From the NCBI GenBank assembly GCA_910587575.1, contig CAJULU010000067.1, positions 1-20,220 of the forward strand: DNA of 20,220 bases. Direction: 5' to 3'. A program made the position numbers and the translations under genes. A model generated the notes under the pieces. The model ran no database searches. It had not been told where the DNA came from and saw only the letters and a program-made list of their open reading frames with translations. Positions within the stretch are counted from its first letter, which is position 1. Each line of letters opens with the position of its first letter. Positions 6,415 to 13,834 of the stretch are shown here, piece after piece. This DNA comes from an uncultured Dorea sp. (GTDB lineage Bacteria; Bacillota; Clostridia; Lachnospirales; Lachnospiraceae).

Positions 6415-7218
6415 ATGAGAAGAGGATGGAAGATTTTCTGGATCGTGTGCGGTGTGGTCGTGATAATTGGATTTATATTCTGTGCAATTGCATGGGCAAT
6501 GGGAGTGACAACGAATATGGTGTATGACAGGTTCCCCGATGGAATCGGATGGGTAAGTTCTGATTCGGGACCTTCTGCAGAGAATATCCACGAGACTTAT
6601 ACCGGTGTAAAAGAGATTGACATGGATCTGGCTGCCGGGAAGGTGGAGATTGTGGAAGGAGAGGGCAGTGAGATTCGTGTGGATACGGATCATCTCAGCA
6701 AAGGGCTTGGATTTCAGTGCCGTATGGAAGGCAATGAGTTAAAACTTACCAGTAAGAAACGGTTTACCGGTGTGAATAATATAGGAAGAGGGACGATTAC
6801 GATCGAGATTCCAAAGGAGATGACTTTTGAAGAAGTGTCTCTTAGTATGGGGGCAGGAACGCTGGATGTGAGAAGTATTTATACCAGAGAGCTGTCGGTA
6901 GAGATCGGAGCCGGAGAAGTGAACCTGGACCGGTTCCAGGCGGATGAGGCGGAATTCGAATGTGGTGCAGGAAGCATTACGGCAACAGGAGATGTCCGCA
7001 GTTCGGCGGACATCCACTGCGGAGTAGGAAGTATCGTCTTTACTGCCCTGGGGCGTGAGGAAGAATACAACTATAATATCCAGTGCGGAGTGGGAGAAGT
7101 GATGTGTGGAGACGATACCTATTCGGGACTTGGGAAAGAACGGCATATCGGTAATGATGCAGACAAAGACATCTCTGTCGAAGGAGGGGTCGGATCTGTA
7201 ATCATTGATTTTAAATAG
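6415..7218 (+). CDS. DUF4097 beta-repeat protein, membrane anchored
   Basis: This 267-residue protein begins with RRGWK and a single transmembrane segment (about 7-29). An extracellular-type region follows whose beta repeats match DUF4097, the family also seen in LiaG-like proteins. A short motif, small residue-Gly followed by Val/Ile/Leu, recurs seven times: AAGKV (about 73-77), GAGTL (146-150), GAGEV (165-169), GAGSI (184-188), GVGSI (203-207), GVGEV (225-229) and GVGSV (258-262). This suggests a stacked beta-solenoid. The ATG directly follows the previous stop (TAGATG), with only a weak ribosome site (GGGCGGTGG), so coupling to the HAAS gene is likely. No enzymatic motif is seen. A role in envelope stress sensing is inferred from the operon. 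Confidence 0.82.
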   Translation: MRRGWKIFWIVCGVVVIIGFIFCAIAWAMGVTTNMVYDRFPDGIGWVSSDSGPSAENIHETYTGVKEIDMDLAAGKVEIVEGEGSEIRVDTDHLSKGLGFQCRMEGNELKLTSKKRFTGVNNIGRGTITIEIPKEMTFEEVSLSMGAGTLDVRSIYTRELSVEIGAGEVNLDRFQADEAEFECGAGSITATGDVRSSADIHCGVGSIVFTALGREEEYNYNIQCGVGEVMCGDDTYSGLGKERHIGNDADKDISVEGGVGSVIIDFK

Positions 7219-7251
7219 TCTGAATCATAAAGAGGGAATGGAGGAGAAAAT

Positions 7252-7446
7252 ATGGAACCTAAAAAATTATATCGTTCAAGAGAAAACCGCATGATCTGCG
7301 GAGTATGCGGAGGCGTGGCAGAATATTTCAATGTAGATGCGACTTTAATCAGACTGGTGCTGGCAATCTTTGCTTTCACCGGAACCGGTATCTTTGCCTA
7401 CATTCTGGCGGCAATCATTATCCCGGATGCGCCGGGAAGATACTGA
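7252..7446 (+). CDS. PspC domain small membrane protein
   Basis: This 64-residue protein is essentially one PspC domain: the basic start KKLYRSRENRMICGVCGGVAEYF (two lines of the family signature joined here as KKLYRSRENR and ICGVCGGVAEYF), then NVDATLIRLV and a single transmembrane segment ending AAIIIPDAP. PspC proteins bind or protect the inner membrane under stress and in Firmicutes accompany Lia-type systems. GAGGAGAAAAT precedes ATG 7252. It lies 33 bases after the DUF4097 gene and is the last gene before a strong terminator, so it closes the PadR operon. Confidence 0.92.
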   Translation: MEPKKLYRSRENRMICGVCGGVAEYFNVDATLIRLVLAIFAFTGTGIFAYILAAIIIPDAPGRY

Positions 7447-7476
7447 TCCGCCCGTTATGTCACGGAACCGGCAGTC

Positions 7477-7522
7477 ATGAAAAGAACGGCGGAGGCTTTC
7501 CAGGCCCCGCCGTTCTTTTCAT
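7477..7522. terminator. Strong intrinsic terminator, probably bidirectional
   Basis: A perfect 16-base inverted repeat pairs ATGAAAAGAACGGCGG (7477-7492) with its complement at 7507-7522, around a 14-base loop that can add three more G-C pairs. The arms carry AAAAG on the left and CTTTT on the right, so it can work in both directions. It ends the PadR-HAAS-DUF4097-PspC operon. Confidence 0.9.
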
Positions 7523-7527
7523 ACCCC

Positions 7528-7558
7528 TGTATATTCCCGTCTGTTTCTGTCAATACTG
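7528..7558 (+). promoter_or_regulatory. Candidate sigma-G (forespore) promoter for the spore protein
   Basis: TGTATA (7528-7533), an 18-base spacer and AATACTG (7552-7558) resemble the sigma-G pattern of roughly TGAATA and CATACTA. The match is five of six and five of seven. The case rests mostly on the adjacent spore protein gene. Confidence 0.3.
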
Positions 7559-7600
7559 ATTCAGAAGCTATTTTATGAATCACAGGAAAGGGGAATATCC

Positions 7601-7795
7601 ATGGCAGCTAAGAAAGACAAACCCATCAGATTAGAGGAACTGACACAGGAAGAAAAATTAAAATACGAGATCGCTGAAGAATTAGGACTTCTGGACAGAG
7701 TGATGAAAGACGGCTGGCGTTCCCTTTCATCCAAAGAAACCGGACGGATTGGCGGAATGATGACGAAAAAGAAGAAAGAACGGAACAACGCCTGA
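7601..7795 (+). CDS. Small acid-soluble spore protein, alpha/beta type
   Basis: This 64-residue lysine-rich protein matches the alpha/beta SASP family, which coats and protects DNA in the dormant forespore. The core LKYEIAEELGLLDRV holds Glu23-Ile24-Ala25, which fits the cleavage site of the germination protease GPR (cut after Glu). SLSSKETGRIGGMMTKKKK carries the conserved E-x-G-x-x-G-G segment of the second DNA-binding helix. It is a clostridial variant rather than the Bacillus SspA form. AAAGGGG precedes ATG 7601. It appears to be a single-gene unit: a strong terminator lies upstream, and a separate sigma-A promoter drives the next gene. Its presence implies the organism forms spores or recently did. 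Confidence 0.87.
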   Translation: MAAKKDKPIRLEELTQEEKLKYEIAEELGLLDRVMKDGWRSLSSKETGRIGGMMTKKKKERNNA

Positions 7796-7853
7796 CAAAA
7801 AAGTAACAGAAATATTAAATTTATTAATTAGTATGAACATTTTATGATAAAGG

Positions 7854-7882
7854 TTGAAAAGAAAAGATCCATTTGCTATAAT
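7854..7882 (+). promoter_or_regulatory. Sigma-A promoter for the WecG/TagA-like gene
   Basis: TTGAAA (7854-7859) and TATAAT (7877-7882) are 17 bases apart, eleven of twelve consensus matches, and lie 35 bases before the ATG at 7918. Confidence 0.75.
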
Positions 7883-7917
7883 CGACAAGCTGGTAATAAT
7901 CATTGACAGGTGAGAAT

Positions 7918-8589
7918 ATGGACAGTAAGATTAGCGTTTTGGATATAGGGATAGATAATTGTTCAGCGAAAGAAGCGATGAAGAAGACCATGGAGTATAT
8001 GGGGACAGATCCGGTGAATGTGGTGGAGATGGCCACGGTCAACGGGCTGATGCAGATGGACGGCATGGAACAGCTTAAGGAAGACGTCTGCAGATTTGAC
8101 ATGGTTCTTGCAGGGGATAAGACGATTCTGGAAGCAGCGGACATTACGGACCGGAAGTATCTTCAGGAGACGGAAGGACGTGTATTTCTGCGGATGTATA
8201 TGAGATATCTGCATAAGAACCATAAGAGAATCTATCTTCTGGTAGAGTCTGAAGAGGAAGGGCAGAAGTTCTTTGACTATCTTCAGAGGAATTATAGCGG
8301 TATCCAGGTGGTGGGACTTGCCAAGGTGTCAGCCCTGAACCGGGCGGATGATATGCTGGTGAATGACATCAACGGCGGAGAGGTGGACTGTATCCTTGCA
8401 GCCCTTACGTCCCCCCTGCAGGAGGAGTTTATCGTGAAGAATAAGAGCCTTCTGGATGCCCGTATGTGGCTTGGACTGGGGAAAGAGAACATACCGGTGG
8501 GAAGAACCGGTATCGGACAGTGCAGGCTTGCTCAGTTTTTTGTGAAATTTATTTTCAAAAAAGAGATTGAGAAAAGTAAGCGCAGATAA
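7918..8589 (+). CDS. WecG/TagA/CpsF-like glycosyltransferase, divergent
   Basis: ATG 7918 follows AGGTGA at good spacing; an in-frame TTG at 7903 lacks support. The 223-residue product has the WecG/TagA/CpsF fold pattern. These enzymes transfer ManNAc-type sugars onto lipid-linked precursors of teichoic acids or other surface glycans. TVN (40-42) matches the family's T-x-N, and SPLQEEF (165-171) matches the P-x-Q-E segment. The usual A-D-G stretch that carries the proposed catalytic Asp reads AGD here (65-67). The basic amphipathic tail (FFVKFIFKKEIEKSKRR) resembles the membrane-targeting appendage of TagA. No other glycan genes are nearby. It may be an active variant with a shifted Asp, or a protein with another role. 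Confidence 0.65.
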   Translation: MDSKISVLDIGIDNCSAKEAMKKTMEYMGTDPVNVVEMATVNGLMQMDGMEQLKEDVCRFDMVLAGDKTILEAADITDRKYLQETEGRVFLRMYMRYLHKNHKRIYLLVESEEEGQKFFDYLQRNYSGIQVVGLAKVSALNRADDMLVNDINGGEVDCILAALTSPLQEEFIVKNKSLLDARMWLGLGKENIPVGRTGIGQCRLAQFFVKFIFKKEIEKSKRR

Positions 8590-8640
8590 GTATTCGTCAC
8601 TATGCATATGTCTGCAAATCAAAAGAATTTCTTAAAACAT

Positions 8641-8682
8641 GAGGAAATCAACAAAAATGTATGATTTCCTCTTTATTTTTTT
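8641..8682 (+). terminator. Intrinsic terminator after the WecG/TagA-like gene
   Basis: GAGGAAATCA (8641-8650) and TGATTTCCTC (8662-8671) form a perfect 10-base stem with an 11-base loop, followed by TTTATTTTTTT. Confidence 0.9.
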
Positions 8683-8785
8683 GTCTAAATATATTAATAT
8701 AGAGTCTAGTGATATGCATTATAACCAGATACGCCCTTTTTTTGTTGTGAATTATGCATATTGAAATGAGGGGAGGATATAGAAT

Positions 8786-9874
8786 ATGATATCTAATCAA
8801 ATACTTCAGAATACGATTGAAGGCTTGAAAGGAATTACCCGGATTGATTTCTGCGTCATGGACACGGACGGCAAATCTCTCGCAACGACATTTTCAGAAC
8901 AGCGCAATTATGAGGAAGAGGTGGTCGCATTTGTTGAATCCCCGGCAGACAGCCAGGTAGTACAGGGGAATCAGTATTTTAAGATTTTTGATGAACACCA
9001 GCTGGAATATATCCTTCTTGCCAATGGCGGCAGCGATGACGTATATATGGTAGGCAAGATTGTGACCTTTCAGATCCAGAATCTGCTGATCGCCTACAAA
9101 GAGCGGTTTGACAAGGATAATTTTATTAAGAATCTGCTGCTTGATAACCTTCTGCTGGTGGATATTTATAACCGGGCCAAAAAATTACATATTGACACTG
9201 AGGTAAGACGTGTTATCTTTATTATTGAGACAAAGCATGAGAAGGACAGCAATGCCCTTGATAATGTACGCAATCTTCTGGGAAACCGGGCCAAGGACTT
9301 TGTGACGGCGGTTGACGAGAAGAACATTATTGTTGTAAAGGAATTAGAACCGCCCGACGGTCATGCAGAATTGGAGAAGACTGCGCAGAGCCTGTATACG
9401 CTTCTTCTGGAAGAGGGGGAGGAAGAGGTTCTGATTGCATACGGAACGATTGTGAACGATATTAAGGAAGTGTCGAAGTCGTACAAAGAGGCGAAGCTTG
9501 CACTGGATGTGGGCAAGATTTTCTTTGGGGACAGAAGCGTGATTGCGTACAGTACCCTGGGGATCGGCCGTCTGATCTATCAGCTGCCGATTCCGCTTTG
9601 CAAGATGTTCATACGGGAGATTTTTGAGGGGAAGTCTCCAGATGACTTCGATGAGGAGACGTTGACGACAATCAATAAATTCTTTGAGAATAATCTGAAC
9701 GTATCAGAGACATCCAGACAATTATATATCCATCGGAACACGCTGGTGTACCGGCTTGACAAGCTGCAGAAGAGTACAGGGCTTGATCTGCGGGTGTTTG
9801 AGGACGCCATTACGTTCAAGATCGCACTGATGGTTGTGCGGTATATGAAATATATGGAATCGATGGAGTATTAA
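8786..9874 (+). CDS. PucR/CdaR-like transcriptional regulator
   Basis: This 362-residue protein has the architecture of the CdaR/PucR group. An N-terminal sensor-like region (about 1-105) and a central degenerate GGDEF-like region (about 125-255) are followed by a C-terminal helix-turn-helix of the PucR type (about 300-340; NNLNVSETSRQLYIHRNTL and VYRLDKLQKSTGLDLR). CdaR itself responds to sugar diacids, but nothing here points to that ligand. GGGGAGGAT precedes ATG 8786. Only 16 bases separate its stop from ftsE, so it is very probably co-transcribed with the ftsEX-peptidase block. Direct control of that block is an attractive but unproven inference. Three copies of ATGCATAT or its complement lie upstream (8602-8761). 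Confidence 0.83.
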   Translation: MISNQILQNTIEGLKGITRIDFCVMDTDGKSLATTFSEQRNYEEEVVAFVESPADSQVVQGNQYFKIFDEHQLEYILLANGGSDDVYMVGKIVTFQIQNLLIAYKERFDKDNFIKNLLLDNLLLVDIYNRAKKLHIDTEVRRVIFIIETKHEKDSNALDNVRNLLGNRAKDFVTAVDEKNIIVVKELEPPDGHAELEKTAQSLYTLLLEEGEEEVLIAYGTIVNDIKEVSKSYKEAKLALDVGKIFFGDRSVIAYSTLGIGRLIYQLPIPLCKMFIREIFEGKSPDDFDEETLTTINKFFENNLNVSETSRQLYIHRNTLVYRLDKLQKSTGLDLRVFEDAITFKIALMVVRYMKYMESMEY

Positions 9875-9890
9875 TCACCAGGAGGAAAGT

Positions 9891-10577
9891 ATGATTGAAT
9901 TAAGAGAAGTAACGAAAGAATACTCAAAAGGGGTTGCCGCCCTGAACGGCGTGAATCTGAAGGTAGAACAGGGTGAATTTGTATTTATAGTAGGAGACAG
10001 CGGTTCTGGAAAGTCCACGCTGATCCGTCTGATTATGAAGGAACTTGCGCCCACGTCCGGGTCCATCGTTGTCAACGGACAGAATTTAAACCGGATGAAG
10101 CGCAGGAAGATTCCTATGTACCGGAGGGGAATCGGGGTTGTGTTCCAGGATTTCCGACTGTTGAAAGACAGGAATATTTATGATAATATTGCATTTGCAC
10201 AGCGTGTCACAGAGACGCCGACAAGGATCATTAAGAAGAAGGTTCCGGCTGCCCTGTCACTGGTGGGGCTTGCCCAGAAGTATAAGTCCTTCCCCAAGGA
10301 ACTGTCCGGAGGAGAGCAGCAGAGGGTTGCCATCGCCCGGGCGATCGTGAATGAACCGGCGCTTCTTCTGGCGGATGAGCCGACCGGTAACTTAGACCCT
10401 ACAAATTCATGGGAGATCATGAAGCTTCTCGAGGAGGCCAATGACAGAGGGACGACGGTCCTGGTGGTGACACATAACCAGGAGATTGTGAACGCAATGA
10501 AGAAGCGGGTCGTTACAATGAAGAAGGGAGTCATTGTAAGCGACGAGAAAAAAGGTGGGTATAAAAATGAGAATTAG
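9891..10577 (+). CDS. ftsE: Cell division ATP-binding protein FtsE
   Basis: This 228-residue ABC ATPase is of normal FtsE length. It has Walker A GDSGSGKST (35-43), the Q-loop in VFQDFRLL, the ABC signature LSGGEQQ (138-144) and Walker B LLLADEPTGNLD with Asp162 and Glu163, then the H-loop in VVTHN. FtsE powers FtsX at the cytoplasmic face of the membrane; the pair transmits conformational signals to peptidoglycan hydrolases instead of carrying a substrate. AGGAGGAAAGT precedes ATG 9891. Its 3' end overlaps ftsX by 11 bases, and the Lys-Gly-Gly codons near the end provide the ftsX ribosome site, so the two are translationally coupled. Confidence 0.96.
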   Translation: MIELREVTKEYSKGVAALNGVNLKVEQGEFVFIVGDSGSGKSTLIRLIMKELAPTSGSIVVNGQNLNRMKRRKIPMYRRGIGVVFQDFRLLKDRNIYDNIAFAQRVTETPTRIIKKKVPAALSLVGLAQKYKSFPKELSGGEQQRVAIARAIVNEPALLLADEPTGNLDPTNSWEIMKLLEEANDRGTTVLVVTHNQEIVNAMKKRVVTMKKGVIVSDEKKGGYKNEN

Positions 10578-11475
10578 TACATTCGGATATTCAATGAAAC
10601 AAGGGGTTAAGAACATAGGGAGAAACAAGATGTTTTCCATTGCGTCCATTGCGACCATGTCAGCCTGTATCTTCCTGTTCGGCCTGTTTTTTTCCATTGT
10701 GGTGAATTTCAATTACATTGTCAAGAAAGCAGAAGAAGGTGTTGCAATCACCGTATTTTTCAATGAAGATGCCACACAGGCGGCAAAGGACAAGATCGGA
10801 GAGCAGTTAAAGAATGCAGAAGGCGTCCTTGAGGTGAATTATGTCAGTGCCGAGAAAGCCTGGGAGACATTCAAGGACGATTATTTCAAAGACTCTGTAG
10901 ACCTTGCGGACGGATTTAAGTCAGATAATCCTCTTGGCAATTCCGACAACTATGAAGTCTATATGGCAGATGTGTCGAAGCAGAAGGATGTGGTGGCATT
11001 TGCAGAAAAGCTGCCTGGTGTACGCAAAGTGCATAAGTCAGACATTGTTGCCAAGACGCTGACCAGTGTCAATAAGCTGGTGGGATATGTTTCGGTTACG
11101 ATCATTGCGATCCTGCTTGCGGTGTCCGTGTTCCTGATCAGCAATACGGTCACCATGGGTATTACGGTAAGGCGGGAGGAGATTGCGATCATGAAATATA
11201 TCGGGGCAAAGGACGGGTTTGTCCGGGCGCCGTTCGTTATCGAGGGTCTGCTGATCGGTGTTGTGGGTGCGCTGATTCCGCTGGTGCTGCTGTATTTTAT
11301 GTATGACAAGGCGGTTACCTATATTCTTACCAAGTTCAGCCTTCTGAACAATATTGTGGATTTCCTGCCTGTGTTTGACGTTTATAAGACATTGCTTCCG
11401 GTGGGAATTGCCCTTGGAGTAGGAATCGGTTTTGTAGGAAGTTTCTTTACCATCCGTAAGCATTTGAAAGTATAA
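10567..11475 (+). CDS. ftsX: Cell division protein FtsX
   Basis: Start chosen at ATG 10567, seven bases after AAAGGTGGG; a GTG at 10555 is in frame but lies inside that ribosome site. The 302-residue protein has a short cytoplasmic N-terminus (KNIGRNKMFSIASI), a first membrane segment (about 22-48), a large external domain (about 50-170) and three further membrane segments (about 170-195, 218-245 and 265-292). This is the FtsX layout. The external loop is where FtsX contacts its hydrolase partner. It overlaps ftsE and is followed after 32 bases by a coiled-coil M23 peptidase, the likely partner. Confidence 0.95.
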   Translation: MRISTFGYSMKQGVKNIGRNKMFSIASIATMSACIFLFGLFFSIVVNFNYIVKKAEEGVAITVFFNEDATQAAKDKIGEQLKNAEGVLEVNYVSAEKAWETFKDDYFKDSVDLADGFKSDNPLGNSDNYEVYMADVSKQKDVVAFAEKLPGVRKVHKSDIVAKTLTSVNKLVGYVSVTIIAILLAVSVFLISNTVTMGITVRREEIAIMKYIGAKDGFVRAPFVIEGLLIGVVGALIPLVLLYFMYDKAVTYILTKFSLLNNIVDFLPVFDVYKTLLPVGIALGVGIGFVGSFFTIRKHLKV

Positions 11476-11507
11476 GGGATGATGTATAAAATATCTGGAG
11501 GGGACAT

Positions 11508-12635
11508 ATGATATTTAGAAAGAAAGCTGCCGGTCTTCTGATGGTATTGGCGCTTTGCCTTGGAACGGCAGTTCATGCAGATGCCTCGGAGATCAGTGAG
11601 ACGGAGAAGAAAGCAGAAGAACTGGAGAATCAGAAGAAAGCTGCAGAAGGGGAGAAGGCATCTCTTGAGAATCAGCTGAACGGGATTGTCAGTGAGATGG
11701 ATAAGACGAAGTCAGAGATTGAGGCAAAGGAAGCCGAGATCCGTACAAAGGAAGAAGAACTGGTCCAGGCGAAGGTTGACGAGAACGAACAGTACGAAAG
11801 CATGAAGAAGAGAATCAAGTATATGTATGAGAACGGGAACTCACAGTTTATTGAGATCCTGTGCGAGTCCAAGAGTATCGGCGAATTCCTGAACAATGCA
11901 GAGTACATTTCAACAATCTCCCAGTATGACCGGGATATGCTGGTGGAGTTCCAGCAGATTGTCAAGGCCGTGGAGGAACAGGAGAAGACGCTGAAAGAAG
12001 AGTATGCAGAACTTGAGAGTATGCAGAACAGTCTGATTGCGAAGCAGGAGGAACTGAACGAACTCCTGGAGAGCAAGGCCGAAGAACTTGAGAAGATCAG
12101 TGCAGATCTGGGTGCGACAAAGGAGAAGCTGGAACAGTTAAAGGCAGCGGCAGCCGAGGCGGCCCGTAAGCAGGAGGAGCAGGCAAGGTTGGCGGCGGCC
12201 AGCGCCAATGCAGGTGCGGGAGCAGGAGCGGCCGTGGTCTCAGGCAACGGGATGTTTACCCATCCGTGTCCGGGATATTCGAGGATTTCCAGTGAATTCG
12301 GATGGCGGGAGGCGCCGATTGCAGGAGCGGGCAATAACCATAAGGGAATGGATTTTGCTGCTTCCACGGGGACGCCGATTTATGCGGCGGCGGCCGGAAA
12401 GGTTACGATTGCCAGATCCAGTGCGACTGCGGGTAACTGGGTTGTGATTGACCATGGAAACGGTCTGCAGACATATTATATGCATGCCAGTGCGCTGTAT
12501 GTGTCGGAAGGACAGAGTGTGAGCAAAGGACAGAATATTGCGGCAGTGGGTTCTACCGGACAGTCAACGGGTCCACATCTTCATTTCCAGGTTATGCAGA
12601 ACGGATCCCCGGTAAATCCGCGCAGTTATCTGTAG
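11508..12635 (+). CDS. Secreted coiled-coil M23 (LytM) peptidoglycan hydrolase, EnvC-like
   Basis: GGAGGGGAC precedes ATG 11508. The 375-residue protein has a signal peptide ending near AVHADA (about 25). A long coiled coil follows (about 28-220; heptads rich in E, K, L and A), then an Ala/Gly linker (about 220-244) and a C-terminal M23 domain (about 245-375). Zinc ligands are intact: His278 and Asp282 in HKGMD, and His357 and His359 in GPHLHF. It should therefore cut peptide cross-links itself, unlike E. coli EnvC, whose domain is degenerate and only activates amidases. The coiled coil is the part that binds FtsX in PcsB, CwlO and EnvC. Its position next to ftsX supports FtsEX-controlled hydrolysis during division or elongation. 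Confidence 0.93.
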   Translation: MIFRKKAAGLLMVLALCLGTAVHADASEISETEKKAEELENQKKAAEGEKASLENQLNGIVSEMDKTKSEIEAKEAEIRTKEEELVQAKVDENEQYESMKKRIKYMYENGNSQFIEILCESKSIGEFLNNAEYISTISQYDRDMLVEFQQIVKAVEEQEKTLKEEYAELESMQNSLIAKQEELNELLESKAEELEKISADLGATKEKLEQLKAAAAEAARKQEEQARLAAASANAGAGAGAAVVSGNGMFTHPCPGYSRISSEFGWREAPIAGAGNNHKGMDFAASTGTPIYAAAAGKVTIARSSATAGNWVVIDHGNGLQTYYMHASALYVSEGQSVSKGQNIAAVGSTGQSTGPHLHFQVMQNGSPVNPRSYL

Positions 12636-12664
12636 AGGTATCATGACGAAAAGGTTGAGGGCAG

Positions 12665-13834
12665 ATGAAGAATAAGAAGAGTTTTATACAGGGGGCGCTT
12701 TGCGGCGCCCTTGCTATATTGTTAGTTGCAGGGCTGGTGTCCTGCGGGCTTAGGGCACACAGCCGGGAGAAGGCTGCTGACAACGCCTCCGGGAAACTTG
12801 GCACGCTGCGGCAGCTCATTGATCAGACGTATATGGGCGATGTGAAAGAGGAAGATCTGAGGGAAGGCATTTACAAGGGATATATCAGCGGACTGAATGA
12901 TCCTTACTCTGTGTACTATGACGAAGAAGAGACAAAGGCCATGATTGAGACAACGGAAGGCGAGTATGACGGAATCGGCGCTGTGCTGAGTAAGGATATT
13001 GATACAGGAATCGTGACGCTGGTACGGATTTACGAGGGGTCGCCTGCCATGGATGCGGGACTTATGGATAATGATATCCTGTATAAAGTGGAAGACTTTG
13101 AAGTGACGGGCAAGGATCTGTCGGAAGTGGTGTCCCATATCAAGGGGGAGAAAGGAACGGAGGTTGAACTGACCGTGTACCGCGGCGATGAACGGGAGGA
13201 GGTCACGGTAACGGCGGTGAGGAATACCATTCAGGCTGAGACGGTTGCACACCGGATGCTGGATGGGGGAATCGGGTATATCGCTGTATCCGAATTCGAT
13301 CTTGTGACCTATGACCAGTATAAACAGGCTCTGGAGGATCTTGAGAACCAGGGAATGAAGGGGCTTGTGGTGGATCTTAGGAATAACCCTGGCGGAAATC
13401 TGAGTACAGTATGTGAGATGCTGGATCTGATGCTGCCGGAAGGGATGCTTGTCTATACGAAGGATAAAGAAGGGAATAAGGATGAGAGGCGGTCGGATGA
13501 TGAGCATCAGTTCAATCTGCCGCTGGCAGTGCTGATGAATGGAAACAGCGCCAGTGCATCGGAGATTTATGCCGGAGCAGTCCAGGATTACGGAGCCGGT
13601 ACGATTGTAGGGACTCAGTCTTACGGCAAGGGCGTAGTGCAGCAGATCTTTGACCTGAAGGACGGAACCAGTGTGAAGCTGACCATTGCCGAATATTTTA
13701 CGCCGAAGGGGAGAAATATCCATGGCAAGGGAATTACCCCGGACGTGGAGGTAGAGTATGAGAAGAACGAGGAGAATCCGGAGGCGGATAATCAGTTAGA
13801 TAAAGCGGTTGAAGTGCTGAAGGGGCAGATGTAG
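12665..13834 (+). CDS. S41 C-terminal processing peptidase (CtpB-like)
   Basis: This 389-residue protein has an N-terminal membrane or secretion segment (about 8-26), a PDZ domain (about 85-175; YDGIGAVL and YEGSPAMDAGLMDNDIL) and an S41 protease domain (about 195-375). The Ser-Lys-Gln triad is visible: Ser297 in SASASE, Lys322 in YGKG and Gln326. As I recall, B. subtilis CtpB uses Ser309, Lys334 and Gln338, a constant offset of 12. LVSC at 24-27 fits a lipobox, so it may be a lipoprotein with Cys27 at the membrane. GAGGGCAG precedes the ATG 30 bases after the M23 gene. In other bacteria Ctp proteases degrade M23 hydrolases or process signalling proteins; limiting the neighbouring hydrolase is inference. 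A spore-signalling role like that of CtpB is the main alternative. Confidence 0.92.
   Translation: MKNKKSFIQGALCGALAILLVAGLVSCGLRAHSREKAADNASGKLGTLRQLIDQTYMGDVKEEDLREGIYKGYISGLNDPYSVYYDEEETKAMIETTEGEYDGIGAVLSKDIDTGIVTLVRIYEGSPAMDAGLMDNDILYKVEDFEVTGKDLSEVVSHIKGEKGTEVELTVYRGDEREEVTVTAVRNTIQAETVAHRMLDGGIGYIAVSEFDLVTYDQYKQALEDLENQGMKGLVVDLRNNPGGNLSTVCEMLDLMLPEGMLVYTKDKEGNKDERRSDDEHQFNLPLAVLMNGNSASASEIYAGAVQDYGAGTIVGTQSYGKGVVQQIFDLKDGTSVKLTIAEYFTPKGRNIHGKGITPDVEVEYEKNEENPEADNQLDKAVEVLKGQM

Noticed and set aside
7903..7917. TTG start for the WecG/TagA-like gene
   Set aside because: ATG 7918 has AGGTGA at proper spacing, whereas the TTG has no ribosome site.
10555..10566. GTG start for ftsX
   Set aside because: The GTG lies inside the AAAGGTGGG ribosome site that serves ATG 10567.
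12722..13723. 333-residue - strand open frame within the S41 peptidase
   Set aside because: Shadow frame; the + strand has PDZ and S41 motifs with a full catalytic triad.
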